Under the pieces are notes generated by a model, which saw only the letters and a program-made list of their open reading frames with translations, did no database searches and was not told the origin of the DNA. A program made the translations under genes and the position numbers. From the NCBI GenBank assembly GCA_002292375.1, contig DBBV01000007.1, positions 1 to 64,000 of the forward strand: 64,000 nt of DNA. The letters are read 5' to 3'. Origin of the DNA: Methylococcaceae bacterium UBA975. Lineage in GTDB: Bacteria; Pseudomonadota; Gammaproteobacteria; Methylococcales; Cycloclasticaceae. Positions 43,608 through 52,884 of the stretch are shown here, piece by piece; within the stretch, counting starts at the first letter, position 1; the number at the start of each line of letters is the position of its first letter.

Positions 43608-44365
43608 CACCCTTCCTTCTTTTTAAACCAAAAACATCCACAGGCATAAGTTTGTTTATCGGCTTCTTCCTTAGTTGCATTTATTACTAAAGCATCATCA
43701 GTCTGGTCGGGTATCAACGTGAATTCTTGTAGTTCAAAGTCATTAAAATACGACATAACTTGGTCATACGAATATATTCGATGTGCATTAAACATAATTT
43801 TAGCTTTTCCAATCGGTACAACAAAAAATAGGTCGCCTTTTATTGAAAGCACTCTTTTCAACTCTGAAATTGCTTTTAAGTCGCCGTCCACATCCAAAAC
43901 ATCACTGTACCCGCCTAACCCAATATGTTCAATCACGTGCATGCACGATAAGGACCTGATTGAATTATTTTTAAATGGCAAAGCCGTTATATCCGCATGA
44001 TTACACGTTAAGTTATCTAACCTAATATCAACAGGGCGATAATCATAAAAGCTAACTGGTATAAAGGCCGACACTACAGTCGAAAAATAGGTGAGAGACG
44101 ATATATCGGTATGGTCAACTGGCTTTAAAGCACTCAGCCTTCGCGCCGCCCAAGCAGTGTGATAAATATAGTGTTTATCAAAACTAGTGCCTTTCGTTTT
44201 ATCATACAAACAAGGGTATTTGTCTTTTCTGAGTACTTCGAACCTTTCTCCATGCGTTCGTAAAAATACTTTAAACTCCTGTGCGTATTCAAAATAATTT
44301 TGAATATATTCAGCATTGTTTTTTATCTTTTTTACGAAAAGCCCGACTACTTTCTTTATCAGCAT
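43607..44365 (-). CDS. DUF268-like protein, methyltransferase-related
   Basis: 252 residues with the DUF268 pattern SCMHVIEHIGLGGYSDVLDVDGDLKAI (positions about 136-162; shown here in part) and FNAHRIYSYDQV. The CMHVIEHIGLG stretch resembles motif IV of a class I methyltransferase, but motif I is not evident. Such genes are common in surface-polysaccharide loci. ATG at 44365, coupled to the downstream methyltransferase by TGATG. Confidence 0.75.
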   Translation of the reverse strand: MLIKKVVGLFVKKIKNNAEYIQNYFEYAQEFKVFLRTHGERFEVLRKDKYPCLYDKTKGTSFDKHYIYHTAWAARRLSALKPVDHTDISSLTYFSTVVSAFIPVSFYDYRPVDIRLDNLTCNHADITALPFKNNSIRSLSCMHVIEHIGLGGYSDVLDVDGDLKAISELKRVLSIKGDLFFVVPIGKAKIMFNAHRIYSYDQVMSYFNDFELQEFTLIPDQTDDALVINATKEEADKQTYACGCFWFKKKEG

Positions 44366-44399
44366 TTTCCCAACCTGAAGTGGACATTAGAAACTATAT

Positions 44400-45383
44400 T
44401 CACCGAGCCATCCGAGCAAAATATTTTCTAAAAAAACTCTTTTTTGTATTGAATTTTGACTGCTCGACTATTTTAATTTTTGATTTATCTTCGTTATATA
44501 TTGAGGGGGTTATTGCACTATGAATCACTGGGAACACGTTGTACTTATCTAGAATAAGGTTTCTTGCTAAATCAATATTCTTCACTGACCCCTCATATCG
44601 TAAATCCAGTATCTCTCGTTCTATTAGTTTAATAGAGTCTTCTACCTTAGATATATCAATAGCTGTTAGCGCTTTTGATGAGAAATATTTGTGTATGTTT
44701 TTGCACCCAAAGTAGAACGGGTAAGCCCCCCCTAAAAAAGCATCTGCAAGTTTCTCCGTCCAGTAGTCTTCGCATGAGCTATTTTCTATTACAATATGAT
44801 ACTTATAGTCTGCTATAGCGTCCCATTTATCATCAATTGGTCGCCCCCCTTGGCCAAAAACGTCTAACCGGTCACCAAAGCGCCGTTTTAAATGTTCAAC
44901 AAATGTCAAACGTGCTCTATGGCCTTTCGTACTTCTCTTCCCCGAAACGACAACTGACATTAGTTTAGTTTTATTAAACCGTTCTGTTTTTTTAAGCTCG
45001 TCATAGCACTTATTCATTGAATCAGGTCTAGTTTCTTCTAAACTTCTCCCCACATGCCAAGGCAAGGCTTGTTGAACATAAGTCACACCCTTATGTTTAA
45101 TATCCTTTTGACACGTAATAATATTTGAGAATTGATTTAAAAAATCCTTCCCGTATTTCTTAATGCTAGGGGGTTCTCCAGTAATTAACAAAGTGTTTTT
45201 TATCGGACAAACAACTTCTTCTGTACGCAATAAATCCTCATAAACAACCCAATAATCACATTCTTGAATCGGCTTATTAATTATAAATTTACAATTACCC
45301 CAAACACCCTCTCCTTTAGGAGTTTGCCTAATAAGTGGCCAATTAGGAAATGAAGTAGAAACTTTAATTATTCTTTCGCCCAC
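44400..45383 (-). CDS. GT10-like fucosyltransferase (alpha-1,3/4 type)
   Basis: The C-terminal donor domain carries the GT10 hallmark YKYHIVIENSSCEDYWTEKL followed by ADAFLGGAYPFYFG (about 194-228), compare FUT enzymes with FENS..DYVTEK. Upstream are an N-terminal part of about 140 residues and VVVSGKRSTKGHRARLTFV. 327 residues, starting with GTG at 45383. GT10 enzymes use GDP-fucose, made here by gmd/fcl, and transfer it to GlcNAc or Glc in alpha-1,3/4 linkage. The exact linkage is unknown. Confidence 0.8.
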   Translation of the reverse strand: MGERIIKVSTSFPNWPLIRQTPKGEGVWGNCKFIINKPIQECDYWVVYEDLLRTEEVVCPIKNTLLITGEPPSIKKYGKDFLNQFSNIITCQKDIKHKGVTYVQQALPWHVGRSLEETRPDSMNKCYDELKKTERFNKTKLMSVVVSGKRSTKGHRARLTFVEHLKRRFGDRLDVFGQGGRPIDDKWDAIADYKYHIVIENSSCEDYWTEKLADAFLGGAYPFYFGCKNIHKYFSSKALTAIDISKVEDSIKLIEREILDLRYEGSVKNIDLARNLILDKYNVFPVIHSAITPSIYNEDKSKIKIVEQSKFNTKKSFFRKYFARMAR

Positions 45384-45398
45384 TATGTTAAGCCCAAG

Positions 45399-46673
45399 CT
45401 AATTAAGATATTTATTAATGGTCCATTCATCGTGCGCCAATACAACACCGACATGTGGCTCACCTATATGAGCAGTATTATACTCTGCAGGAGAGAGTAT
45501 CTTTATGGGAATAGATATTCTCTTATTAACTCCATAATCCTTAATCCCATACCTACTGGCGTGCAACTCAAATAGGTAACTCCCTTCTATAAAAAAGGCT
45601 CTATCAATTATACCTGTGACACAATACTTACCAGCTTTGATATCTTCATAATCTTCATTCCAATCCGCTAACAAAGATCTGAGTAAAAGCTCTCCTGTGT
45701 TCCCCTTAACAAAAAAACCTAACCTGAACAAATTCAAATCACTTAAAACCTCAAACTCTATACTGATTTTAATTTGCTTGCTCCCATCTAGCTCAGATAA
45801 GCTCCATACATCGTCTTGCCCAATATCAACACTATAAATTATCAGCTCATCAACTTCGACAGGGAAGCGCACCCTATTACTTTCTTTATCTTGCACTGAG
45901 TAATTTAAAAAAGCATCAGAAACACTTGATATAGGCAACGCCTTCCCGTCGCACATATAAATACCGAAGTCACAAAGAGCTTTAATTGCCGCCATATTGT
46001 GACTAACAAACAAGATTGTCCTCCCAGCTTTACTTACTTCCCTCATTTTCCCTAAACATTTCCTTTGAAATCGGGCGTCCCCAACTGCCAACACTTCATC
46101 CACCACTAATATTTCGGATTCTAAATGTGCTGCCACGGCAAACGCTAAACGAACATACATACCACTGGAGTATCGCTTTACGGGGGTATCTAGAAACTTA
46201 TCAACTTCAGCAAAGGCGACAATTTCATCAAATTTTTTCCTTATCTCTTTTCGGCTCATACCCAATATTGCACCGTTTAGAAAAATATTTTCACGGCCTG
46301 TTAATTCGGGGTGAAAGCCGGTACCTACTTCTAACAAGCTGGCAATTCGGCCATTGATGTGTATTTTGCCCGTTGTGGGTCCAGTAATGCGCGAGAGTAC
46401 TTTTAACAAGGTGGATTTACCTGCCCCATTGCGTCCTATAACACCTACTTTATCGCCCTGGTTAATTTCAAAATTAATGTTTTTTAGTGCCCAAAACTCT
46501 TCTTCCGTTGATTGTTCTATTCCACCATTACCCCAGGGTAAACGAATTTTATCAATCACGCTTTTACCTGTTTGAATAATCGACTCACTGAACGTTTCGT
46601 AGTGAGCCGATTTCTTTTCATGCTGAATAAGGTATTTTTTACTCAGATTTTCTACTTTTATGGCAACGGTCAT
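45399..46673 (-). CDS. wzt: polysaccharide ABC exporter ATPase with C-terminal glycan-binding domain
   Basis: ATP-binding subunit of an O-antigen/capsule-type exporter. Walker A GRNGAGKST at residues 80-88, signature YSSGM at 168-172, Walker B ILVVDE at 188-193, then the VSHN switch histidine. Unlike a plain ATPase, about 170 further residues (255-424) form a beta-rich domain like the Wzt carbohydrate-binding domain that reads a chain-terminal cap. Its ATG shares a base with the wzm stop (TAATG). Confidence 0.92.
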   Translation of the reverse strand: MTVAIKVENLSKKYLIQHEKKSAHYETFSESIIQTGKSVIDKIRLPWGNGGIEQSTEEEFWALKNINFEINQGDKVGVIGRNGAGKSTLLKVLSRITGPTTGKIHINGRIASLLEVGTGFHPELTGRENIFLNGAILGMSRKEIRKKFDEIVAFAEVDKFLDTPVKRYSSGMYVRLAFAVAAHLESEILVVDEVLAVGDARFQRKCLGKMREVSKAGRTILFVSHNMAAIKALCDFGIYMCDGKALPISSVSDAFLNYSVQDKESNRVRFPVEVDELIIYSVDIGQDDVWSLSELDGSKQIKISIEFEVLSDLNLFRLGFFVKGNTGELLLRSLLADWNEDYEDIKAGKYCVTGIIDRAFFIEGSYLFELHASRYGIKDYGVNKRISIPIKILSPAEYNTAHIGEPHVGVVLAHDEWTINKYLN

Positions 46674-47506
46674 TAAATTACATCCGCGAAGTTTTTTTCA
46701 GTTTTTCTAAAATGCCTAATACCGATAATGCACAAGACCAAGGTAATACCGATAGACATCAGTATTTCTGTTTCATTTAATGCTGTTTGACCGCCACTAA
46801 TAGCCCAACGAAAGCCGTCTATAACACCCACCATGGGGTTTAGGTAATAAAACAGACGGTACTGTTCTGGCACAATGGTGGTGCTAAAGCCAACGGGGGA
46901 TATATACAAGCCCAACTGAACAACAAAGGGGATTACAAAACGAAAATCCCTATATTTAACGTTTAACGAAGCGACAAATAAACCTGCCCCTAATACTGTA
47001 AAAAAACTGAGTAGCAAAAAGAAGGGCAGCGTTAGTAAATGCCAACTTGGCCAGTAGTTATACCAAGCCATTAACGCCATTAAGATGACAAATGAGATTA
47101 GAAAATCAACCACCGACACGATAACCGAGGCGGTTGGAATAATTAACCGGGGGAAATACACTTTTGAAATAAGGTTCGAGTTGCTTATCAAACTATTACT
47201 GGCATCGGCAAAGGCCGATGAGAAAAAGGTCCACGGTAACATCGCGGCGAATACGAAAATAGGGTATGGCACGCCCTCGCTCGGCAGTTTGGCAATTTTG
47301 CCAAACACCACCACAAAAATCATCATTGTTAATAATGGCCTAAGAATAGCCCATAACACACCGATAATGGTTTGCTTATATCTAACTGATATGTCACGCC
47401 AGGCCAAAATATAGAATAACTCTCTGTATCGCCATAGATCAGCCCAGTAGTGCCTTTCTGCCTTGCCGGCTTCTATAGTAAATTGAAATTCCTGATCCTT
47501 TTCCAT
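46673..47506 (-). CDS. wzm: polysaccharide ABC exporter permease
   Basis: ABC-2 type inner-membrane permease, 277 residues, with six hydrophobic segments; RYRELFYILAWRDISVRYKQT precedes helix 1 and MLPWTFFSSAFADASNSLI is family-specific. It works with the overlapping wzt to export a lipid-linked polysaccharide. The presence of this pair and absence of Wzx/Wzy indicate the ABC-transporter-dependent route. Confidence 0.95.
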   Translation of the reverse strand: MEKDQEFQFTIEAGKAERHYWADLWRYRELFYILAWRDISVRYKQTIIGVLWAILRPLLTMMIFVVVFGKIAKLPSEGVPYPIFVFAAMLPWTFFSSAFADASNSLISNSNLISKVYFPRLIIPTASVIVSVVDFLISFVILMALMAWYNYWPSWHLLTLPFFLLLSFFTVLGAGLFVASLNVKYRDFRFVIPFVVQLGLYISPVGFSTTIVPEQYRLFYYLNPMVGVIDGFRWAISGGQTALNETEILMSIGITLVLCIIGIRHFRKTEKNFADVI

Positions 47507-47512
47507 CTGTCC

Positions 47513-48280
47513 TTAAACCACGTTTAATAAACGATATTTTATGTATCCCGCTTTCCTATAAGGCAAATACATTGCCCAATACAATTTATAAACGGCCTGC
47601 ATGAGTTTGCTTGGCCCGTTTTCAATATGCACTCTTTTTTCTTCCATAAATCGCTGTTTTAAACTTTTCCAATCTTGTCGTGAACTGATGCCCGTATCTC
47701 GCATAATGGATAATATCTGGTGATGTATTTCCATTGACGATCCTATTTTGTACGCCCGCAGGAAGAAATCATAATCCATCGCTATTTTAAAACTTATGTT
47801 AAACCCACCTAGTTTTTCAAAAAGCTCTCTTTTACAAAAAGCGCCTTGGTGCATGACTGGTGTTTTAAAGTTTGTTAAAAAACCAAATGGTCTAGTGCTT
47901 TTACGAAGTTGTTTACCTTTAGTTTGATATAAAACGTCAAATGCATAGATGTTCACCCCCGTACCCATTAAAGCTAAAGCGCTTGATAAAACATTCGTGT
48001 TAATAAAATAGTCGTCCGCATGTAAAAAAATAAGATAATCACCCGTTGCTAACTTAATACCTTTATTCATCGCATCTGCGATGCCTTTATCCGCCTCTGA
48101 AACCCATTGATCAATCGAGTCTTGGTAACGTTTTATAATATCCACCGTGCCATCTGTCGACAGCCCATCTACGATAATGTATTCGAATTCAACGCCTTTT
48201 TGTTCTACAACACTTTGTATTGTTTCTTCAATGTACTCGGCTGCGTTAAAGCAAACAGTGATTACGGATATTTTATGCAT
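47513..48280 (-). CDS. family 2 glycosyltransferase
   Basis: GT-A enzyme of WcaA type: SVITVCFNAAEYIEETIQSV at 5-24, VDGLSTDGT and FLHADDYF with DD in the metal-site position (about 83-90). 255 residues, no obvious membrane helix. First gene of the reverse operon, six bases ahead of wzm, and divergent from manC across a 94-base gap in which I see no convincing promoter. Confidence 0.9.
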   Translation of the reverse strand: MHKISVITVCFNAAEYIEETIQSVVEQKGVEFEYIIVDGLSTDGTVDIIKRYQDSIDQWVSEADKGIADAMNKGIKLATGDYLIFLHADDYFINTNVLSSALALMGTGVNIYAFDVLYQTKGKQLRKSTRPFGFLTNFKTPVMHQGAFCKRELFEKLGGFNISFKIAMDYDFFLRAYKIGSSMEIHHQILSIMRDTGISSRQDWKSLKQRFMEEKRVHIENGPSKLMQAVYKLYWAMYLPYRKAGYIKYRLLNVV

Positions 48281-48374
48281 TGATTAAAGCTTAATGATGT
48301 CATTTGAATTAAAGTGTAGGATGATTTTAGCAAAGCAAACGATTAGTTATTTTTAAGCCCTTAGTTTATTACAT

Positions 48375-49784
48375 ATGAAAAAAATCGACCCTATTATTCT
48401 ATCTGGTGGCTCTGGCAGCCGTTTATGGCCTTTATCCCGCCAGTCACGGCCTAAACAGTTTTTAGCGCTTTCATCCGATAAAACAATGTTCCAAGATACC
48501 TTATTAAGGCTTGATTCGCCCATTATAAATAACAAACCGACGATTATTTGCAGTGACGATCACAGATTCATGGTGGCTGAACAACTGCGTGAGCTGGATA
48601 TAACTGCTGAATCGATTATTCTGGAACCTATCGGCCGCAACACGGCACCCGCACTCACGATAGCCTCTCTGGCCAGCGACCCCGAGGCTATTTTGCTTAT
48701 TTTGCCGTCCGATCACGTGATCGCCGATAAAGAGGCGTTTCATCAGGCCATATCAATCGCCCAGCCACTGGCCGAGTCAGGCCAAATAGTCACCTTTGGT
48801 ATTGTGCCAACCCACGCCGAAACAGGTTTCGGTTACATTGAGGCCGGCGATTCGTCTAATAAGGACTGGCTTCCTATAACTCACTTTGTTGAAAAGCCGA
48901 ACGCTGAAACGGCTCAGACATATTTGGACGCGGGCAACTTCTTCTGGAACAGCGGCATGTTTATGTTTAAGGCGTCGAGACTGCTTTTTGAAATGAAGGC
49001 ATTTCGGCCCGATATTGTAGGTGCTTGCTCAGATGCGTTTAACAAGGCTATCAAAGATATGGACTTTACCCGGTTAGATTCAACCGCCTTTGAACAATGC
49101 CCTTCTGACTCTATTGATTACGCGGTGATGGAAAAAACCGATAGTGCCATCGTCGTTCCACTGGATGCCGGTTGGAGCGATTTAGGCTCCTGGGCGTCGC
49201 TATGGGAAGCGGGCATGAAAGATAGCAACAACAATATTATTAAAGGCGACGTGTTGCAAAAGTCATCGACCAATTGCTATATCCATTCTGAACACCGCCT
49301 TGTAACGACCTTAGGTCTGGATAAAGTGATCGTGGTGGAAACAGCTGATGCGGTGATGGTGGCACATCCCGACTACGTTCAAGACGTTAAAGCCCTGGTT
49401 GATCAGTTAAAAGATGAAAATCGTAGTGAATCTGAAAGTCATCGCCAAATTTACCGTCCCTGGGGCAAGTACGACTCGGTAGACGTTGGCGAACGCTATC
49501 AGGTTAAACGCATTACTGTTAACCCAGGCGCCAAGCTATCAGTACAAATGCACCACCATCGTGCTGAACACTGGATTGTTGTTTCTGGCACCGCAAAAGT
49601 AACGATTGATGGCCACGAGAAACTATTATCAGAAAACCAATCCACCTACGTCCCTATAGGCTCTATTCATTCATTAGAAAACCCCGGTAAAGTTGTGGTC
49701 GAATTGATTGAAGTACAATCAGGTTCTTATTTGGGCGAAGATGATATAACCCGTTACGAAGATCTGTATGGTCGACACCAATAA
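48375..49784 (+). CDS. manC: bifunctional mannose-1-P guanylyltransferase / mannose-6-P isomerase
   Basis: Provides GDP-mannose and interconverts mannose-6-P and fructose-6-P. The N-terminal pyrophosphorylase has GGSGSRLWPLSR at 11-22 and FVEKP. The C-terminal cupin (about 350-469) has RPWGKYDSVDVG, QMHHHRAEHWIVVSGTA and the metal histidines. 469 residues, the AlgA/ManC type. GDP-mannose feeds gmd and fcl at the other end of the locus. Phosphomannomutase (manB) is not in the window. Confidence 0.95.
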   Translation: MKKIDPIILSGGSGSRLWPLSRQSRPKQFLALSSDKTMFQDTLLRLDSPIINNKPTIICSDDHRFMVAEQLRELDITAESIILEPIGRNTAPALTIASLASDPEAILLILPSDHVIADKEAFHQAISIAQPLAESGQIVTFGIVPTHAETGFGYIEAGDSSNKDWLPITHFVEKPNAETAQTYLDAGNFFWNSGMFMFKASRLLFEMKAFRPDIVGACSDAFNKAIKDMDFTRLDSTAFEQCPSDSIDYAVMEKTDSAIVVPLDAGWSDLGSWASLWEAGMKDSNNNIIKGDVLQKSSTNCYIHSEHRLVTTLGLDKVIVVETADAVMVAHPDYVQDVKALVDQLKDENRSESESHRQIYRPWGKYDSVDVGERYQVKRITVNPGAKLSVQMHHHRAEHWIVVSGTAKVTIDGHEKLLSENQSTYVPIGSIHSLENPGKVVVELIEVQSGSYLGEDDITRYEDLYGRHQ

Positions 49785-49785
49785 A

Positions 49786-49832
49786 AACCGCTATTGGATC
49801 ACAGCTTTATCGTTGAATAGCGTTATTTAACA
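49786..49832 (+). terminator. possible terminator after manC
   Basis: CGCTATT (from 49792) and AATAGCG pair across a loop of about 20 bases, followed by TTATTT. The long loop and short T run make this a weak candidate. The rest of the 49785-49920 gap holds a TTGATCAA palindrome but no convincing pilB promoter. Confidence 0.3.
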
Positions 49833-49920
49833 GCATATAGACTGGACAAAACCTCAATTTCTACTACTATTGCAGCATACATTTTATTAATTGATCAATA
49901 CAGGGATTTATTCGACCAAC

Positions 49921-51633
49921 ATGCCAGCAAGCACTGAAAAAATCTATTTAGGCGGCCTAGCAAGACGACTGGTTTTAGACGGTTTACTGACTGAAGAAGC
50001 CGCACACAAACACTTTGTCGCCGCCAGCAAACAAAAGAAAACTTTCGTTACTTTTTTAGTGTCACAAAAGGTTCTCGACGGGCAAACCATCGCCCTAGCA
50101 GCATCAGATGAGTTCGGCATGCCATTGTTCGATATAAGCGCACTCAACCGTGAGGTGATCCCGAGGTCAATCGTCGATGAAAAACTGATTCGAAAACACC
50201 ATGCGTTACCCATGTTTAAACGCGGCAATAAATTATTTGTTGCCGTCTCAGACCCCACCAATCTTCAGGCTTTAGATGAAATAAAGTTCCAAACAAGGAT
50301 GAGTACCGAGGCCATTTTGGTCGAAGAGGATAAATTAGCCAAGGTGATTGATGCCGCCATGGATGATGATGACACATCCATGGCTGACTTACTGGACGAT
50401 GACCTAGACAATATTGATTTTGAAGACACCGGCGATAAAGCCCCTGCGGATGATATTGACAGCGACATTGACGATGCGCCTGTAGTCCGGTTCGTGAATA
50501 AAATTTTACTTGATTCGATAAAAAAAGGGGCGTCTGATATTCATTTTGAACCCTACGAAAAGAGCTTTAGGATAAGAACCCGCCAAGACGGCATTCTTAA
50601 GGAAGTTGCCTCACCACCAATGAATATTGCCAATAAGTTAACTTCGCGTATAAAAGTTATGTCGCGGATGAACATTTCTGAACGACGCATACCGCAAGAT
50701 GGCCGTATTAAGATGGCGTTATCCAAAAACAGGGCTATCGATTTTCGTGTTAACACTTGTCCCACGCTATACGGCGAAAAAATTGTTCTACGTATATTAG
50801 ACCCGACATCGGCACAAGTTGGCATCGAGCAGCTTGGTTTTGACCCCGCACAAAAAGCTAACTTTTTAAAAGCCATTACAAAACCCTACGGTATGATCTT
50901 AGTAACCGGCCCTACCGGTAGTGGTAAAACGGTTAGCCTGTATACCGCACTTAATATTCTAAATAACCCTGATATTAATATTTCAACCGCCGAAGACCCG
51001 GTAGAAATAACGGTTCCGGGCATTAACCAAGTTAACGTTAACCCTAAAACAGGCCTAACTTTTGCTGAAGCGTTACGGGCGTTCTTGCGTCAAGACCCAG
51101 ACATTATTATGGTGGGTGAGATTCGTGATCTTGAAACCGCTGAAATTTCTGTGAAAGCTGCGCAAACGGGTCATCTCGTGTTATCAACGCTACATACCAA
51201 TGATGCACCACAAACCTTAAACCGTCTCAACCAAATGGGCATTCCACCCTACAATATCGCTTCTGCCGTGCTACTCATTATGGCTCAGCGACTCGCTCGA
51301 AAATTATGCGAATCGTGTAAAAAAGAAGAAGATTTACCCGCAGAACTGCTTGTAAAAGAGGGTTTTAGTGAAAAAGAAGCTAAAAAGATGAAGGTCTTTA
51401 AAGCCGTAGGTTGTGACAACTGCATCAGTGGTTACAAGGGCCGTATAGGTATTTTCCAAGTCATGCCTGTTTCTGAGGCCATGGAAAAACTCATTATTGC
51501 AGGCTGTTCCACTAAAGACCTTGAAGAACAATCTGCCAAAGATGGTATTTTAACCCTTAGACAATCCGGCCTTGAAAAAATACGGGCTGGCATCACCAGC
51601 ATTGAAGAAATTAACCGAATCACTAAAGACTAA
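49921..51633 (+). CDS. pilB: type IV pilus assembly ATPase
   Basis: Hexameric cytoplasmic motor that drives pilus extension. An N-terminal MshEN-like domain (about 1-150) precedes the ATPase with Walker A GPTGSGKT, DPDIIMVGEIRD (Asp box/Walker B) and the zinc tetracysteine CESC ... CDNC near the C-terminus. ATG at 49921 gives 570 residues, typical of PilB; TTG at 49891 is open in frame but adds ten non-conserved residues. It heads pilB-pilC-pilD. No pilin gene is in the window. Confidence 0.95.
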   Translation: MPASTEKIYLGGLARRLVLDGLLTEEAAHKHFVAASKQKKTFVTFLVSQKVLDGQTIALAASDEFGMPLFDISALNREVIPRSIVDEKLIRKHHALPMFKRGNKLFVAVSDPTNLQALDEIKFQTRMSTEAILVEEDKLAKVIDAAMDDDDTSMADLLDDDLDNIDFEDTGDKAPADDIDSDIDDAPVVRFVNKILLDSIKKGASDIHFEPYEKSFRIRTRQDGILKEVASPPMNIANKLTSRIKVMSRMNISERRIPQDGRIKMALSKNRAIDFRVNTCPTLYGEKIVLRILDPTSAQVGIEQLGFDPAQKANFLKAITKPYGMILVTGPTGSGKTVSLYTALNILNNPDINISTAEDPVEITVPGINQVNVNPKTGLTFAEALRAFLRQDPDIIMVGEIRDLETAEISVKAAQTGHLVLSTLHTNDAPQTLNRLNQMGIPPYNIASAVLLIMAQRLARKLCESCKKEEDLPAELLVKEGFSEKEAKKMKVFKAVGCDNCISGYKGRIGIFQVMPVSEAMEKLIIAGCSTKDLEEQSAKDGILTLRQSGLEKIRAGITSIEEINRITKD

Positions 51634-51638
51634 ACATT

Positions 51639-52859
51639 ATGGCCGCTAATCCATCAAAAATTATATTTCAATGGGAAGGAATGGATGCTAAGGGTAACCG
51701 CAACAAAGGTGAAATAAGTGCCCGCAGTGATGCCATCGTTAAAGCCGAATTACGTAGACAGGGTATTCGCCCTCTTAAAGTTAAGAAAAAACCTCAACCT
51801 TTGCTAGGTAGCTTCGGTCAAAAGCCTATTGTACCAAAAGATATCGCCATATTTAGTCGCCAGCTCGCCACCATGATGGCCGCGGGCATACCCTTAGTGC
51901 AAGCATTCGACATTATCGGCAAGGGGCATGAAAAACCGGCCATGCAAGATATGTTAGCGTCTATCAAAGCGAATATTGAAGGGGGCTCAACCTTGACTGA
52001 AAGTTTGGCTAAGTTCCCGTTTCATTTTGATGAGCTGTTTTGCAATCTGGTAGAGGCTGGCGAACACGCGGGTATCCTTGAAGAACTGCTGAATAAAATT
52101 GCCGAGTACAAAGAAAAAACTGAGAGCCTAAAAGCTAAAATCAAAAAAGCCCTAACGTACCCCATCGCCGTACTCGTGGTGGCTATCATAGTGAGTGCCG
52201 TTTTACTTATATTTGTAGTGCCACAATTTGAAAGTTTATTCAATGGCTTTGGTGCCGACTTACCCGCTTTTACCCAAATGGTCGTTGAGTTATCCCGCTT
52301 TATGCAGGAATCGTGGTGGCTGATATTTGGCATAATAGGCATTGCTGTTTTTATTTTAATGCAGGCTAAAAAACGCTCACGTAAATTTAACCACTTTATC
52401 GATCGCTTAGTTCTAAAGCTGCCTGTCATCGGCGACATTATGAATAAAGCCGCTATCGCGCGGTTTGCCCGCACCTTATCCACCATGTCAGCCGCTGGTG
52501 TACCATTGGTTGAAGCCTTAGAATCAGTCGCCGGCGCGACGGGTAATATCGTCTATTCTGAGGCTGTTTTGCAAATGAGAGAGCAAGTAGCTACTGGTAT
52601 TCAACTGCAACAATCGATGAAAAACGCTGAGCTTTTTCCCCACATGGTGGTACAAATGGTAGCGATTGGTGAAGAAGCCGGTTCAGTTGAAACCATGCTC
52701 GCCAAAGTCGCTGACTTTTATGAAGAAGAAGTAGATAACGCGGTCGACTCGCTTAGCAGCTTAATCGAGCCGTTGATTATGGCCATTTTAGGTGTCCTTG
52801 TCGGTGGTTTAATTGTCGCCATGTATTTACCCATCTTCATGATGGGGTCTGTTTTTTAA
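51639..52859 (+). CDS. pilC: type IV pilus inner-membrane platform protein
   Basis: Inner-membrane platform linking the motor to pilin. Two T2SSF domains: the first carries FSRQLATMMAAGIPLVQAFD, the second FARTLSTMSAAGVPLVEALE, each followed by hydrophobic helices; three transmembrane segments in all. 406 residues. Begins five bases after pilB. Confidence 0.95.
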   Translation: MAANPSKIIFQWEGMDAKGNRNKGEISARSDAIVKAELRRQGIRPLKVKKKPQPLLGSFGQKPIVPKDIAIFSRQLATMMAAGIPLVQAFDIIGKGHEKPAMQDMLASIKANIEGGSTLTESLAKFPFHFDELFCNLVEAGEHAGILEELLNKIAEYKEKTESLKAKIKKALTYPIAVLVVAIIVSAVLLIFVVPQFESLFNGFGADLPAFTQMVVELSRFMQESWWLIFGIIGIAVFILMQAKKRSRKFNHFIDRLVLKLPVIGDIMNKAAIARFARTLSTMSAAGVPLVEALESVAGATGNIVYSEAVLQMREQVATGIQLQQSMKNAELFPHMVVQMVAIGEEAGSVETMLAKVADFYEEEVDNAVDSLSSLIEPLIMAILGVLVGGLIVAMYLPIFMMGSVF

Positions 52860-52884
52860 CTAACGCTCAACGGCTGTTTGTATC

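Noticed and set aside
31919..49784. Wzx/Wzy-type O-antigen locus
   Set aside because: No flippase or polymerase with many helices is present; the Wzm/Wzt pair accounts for export.
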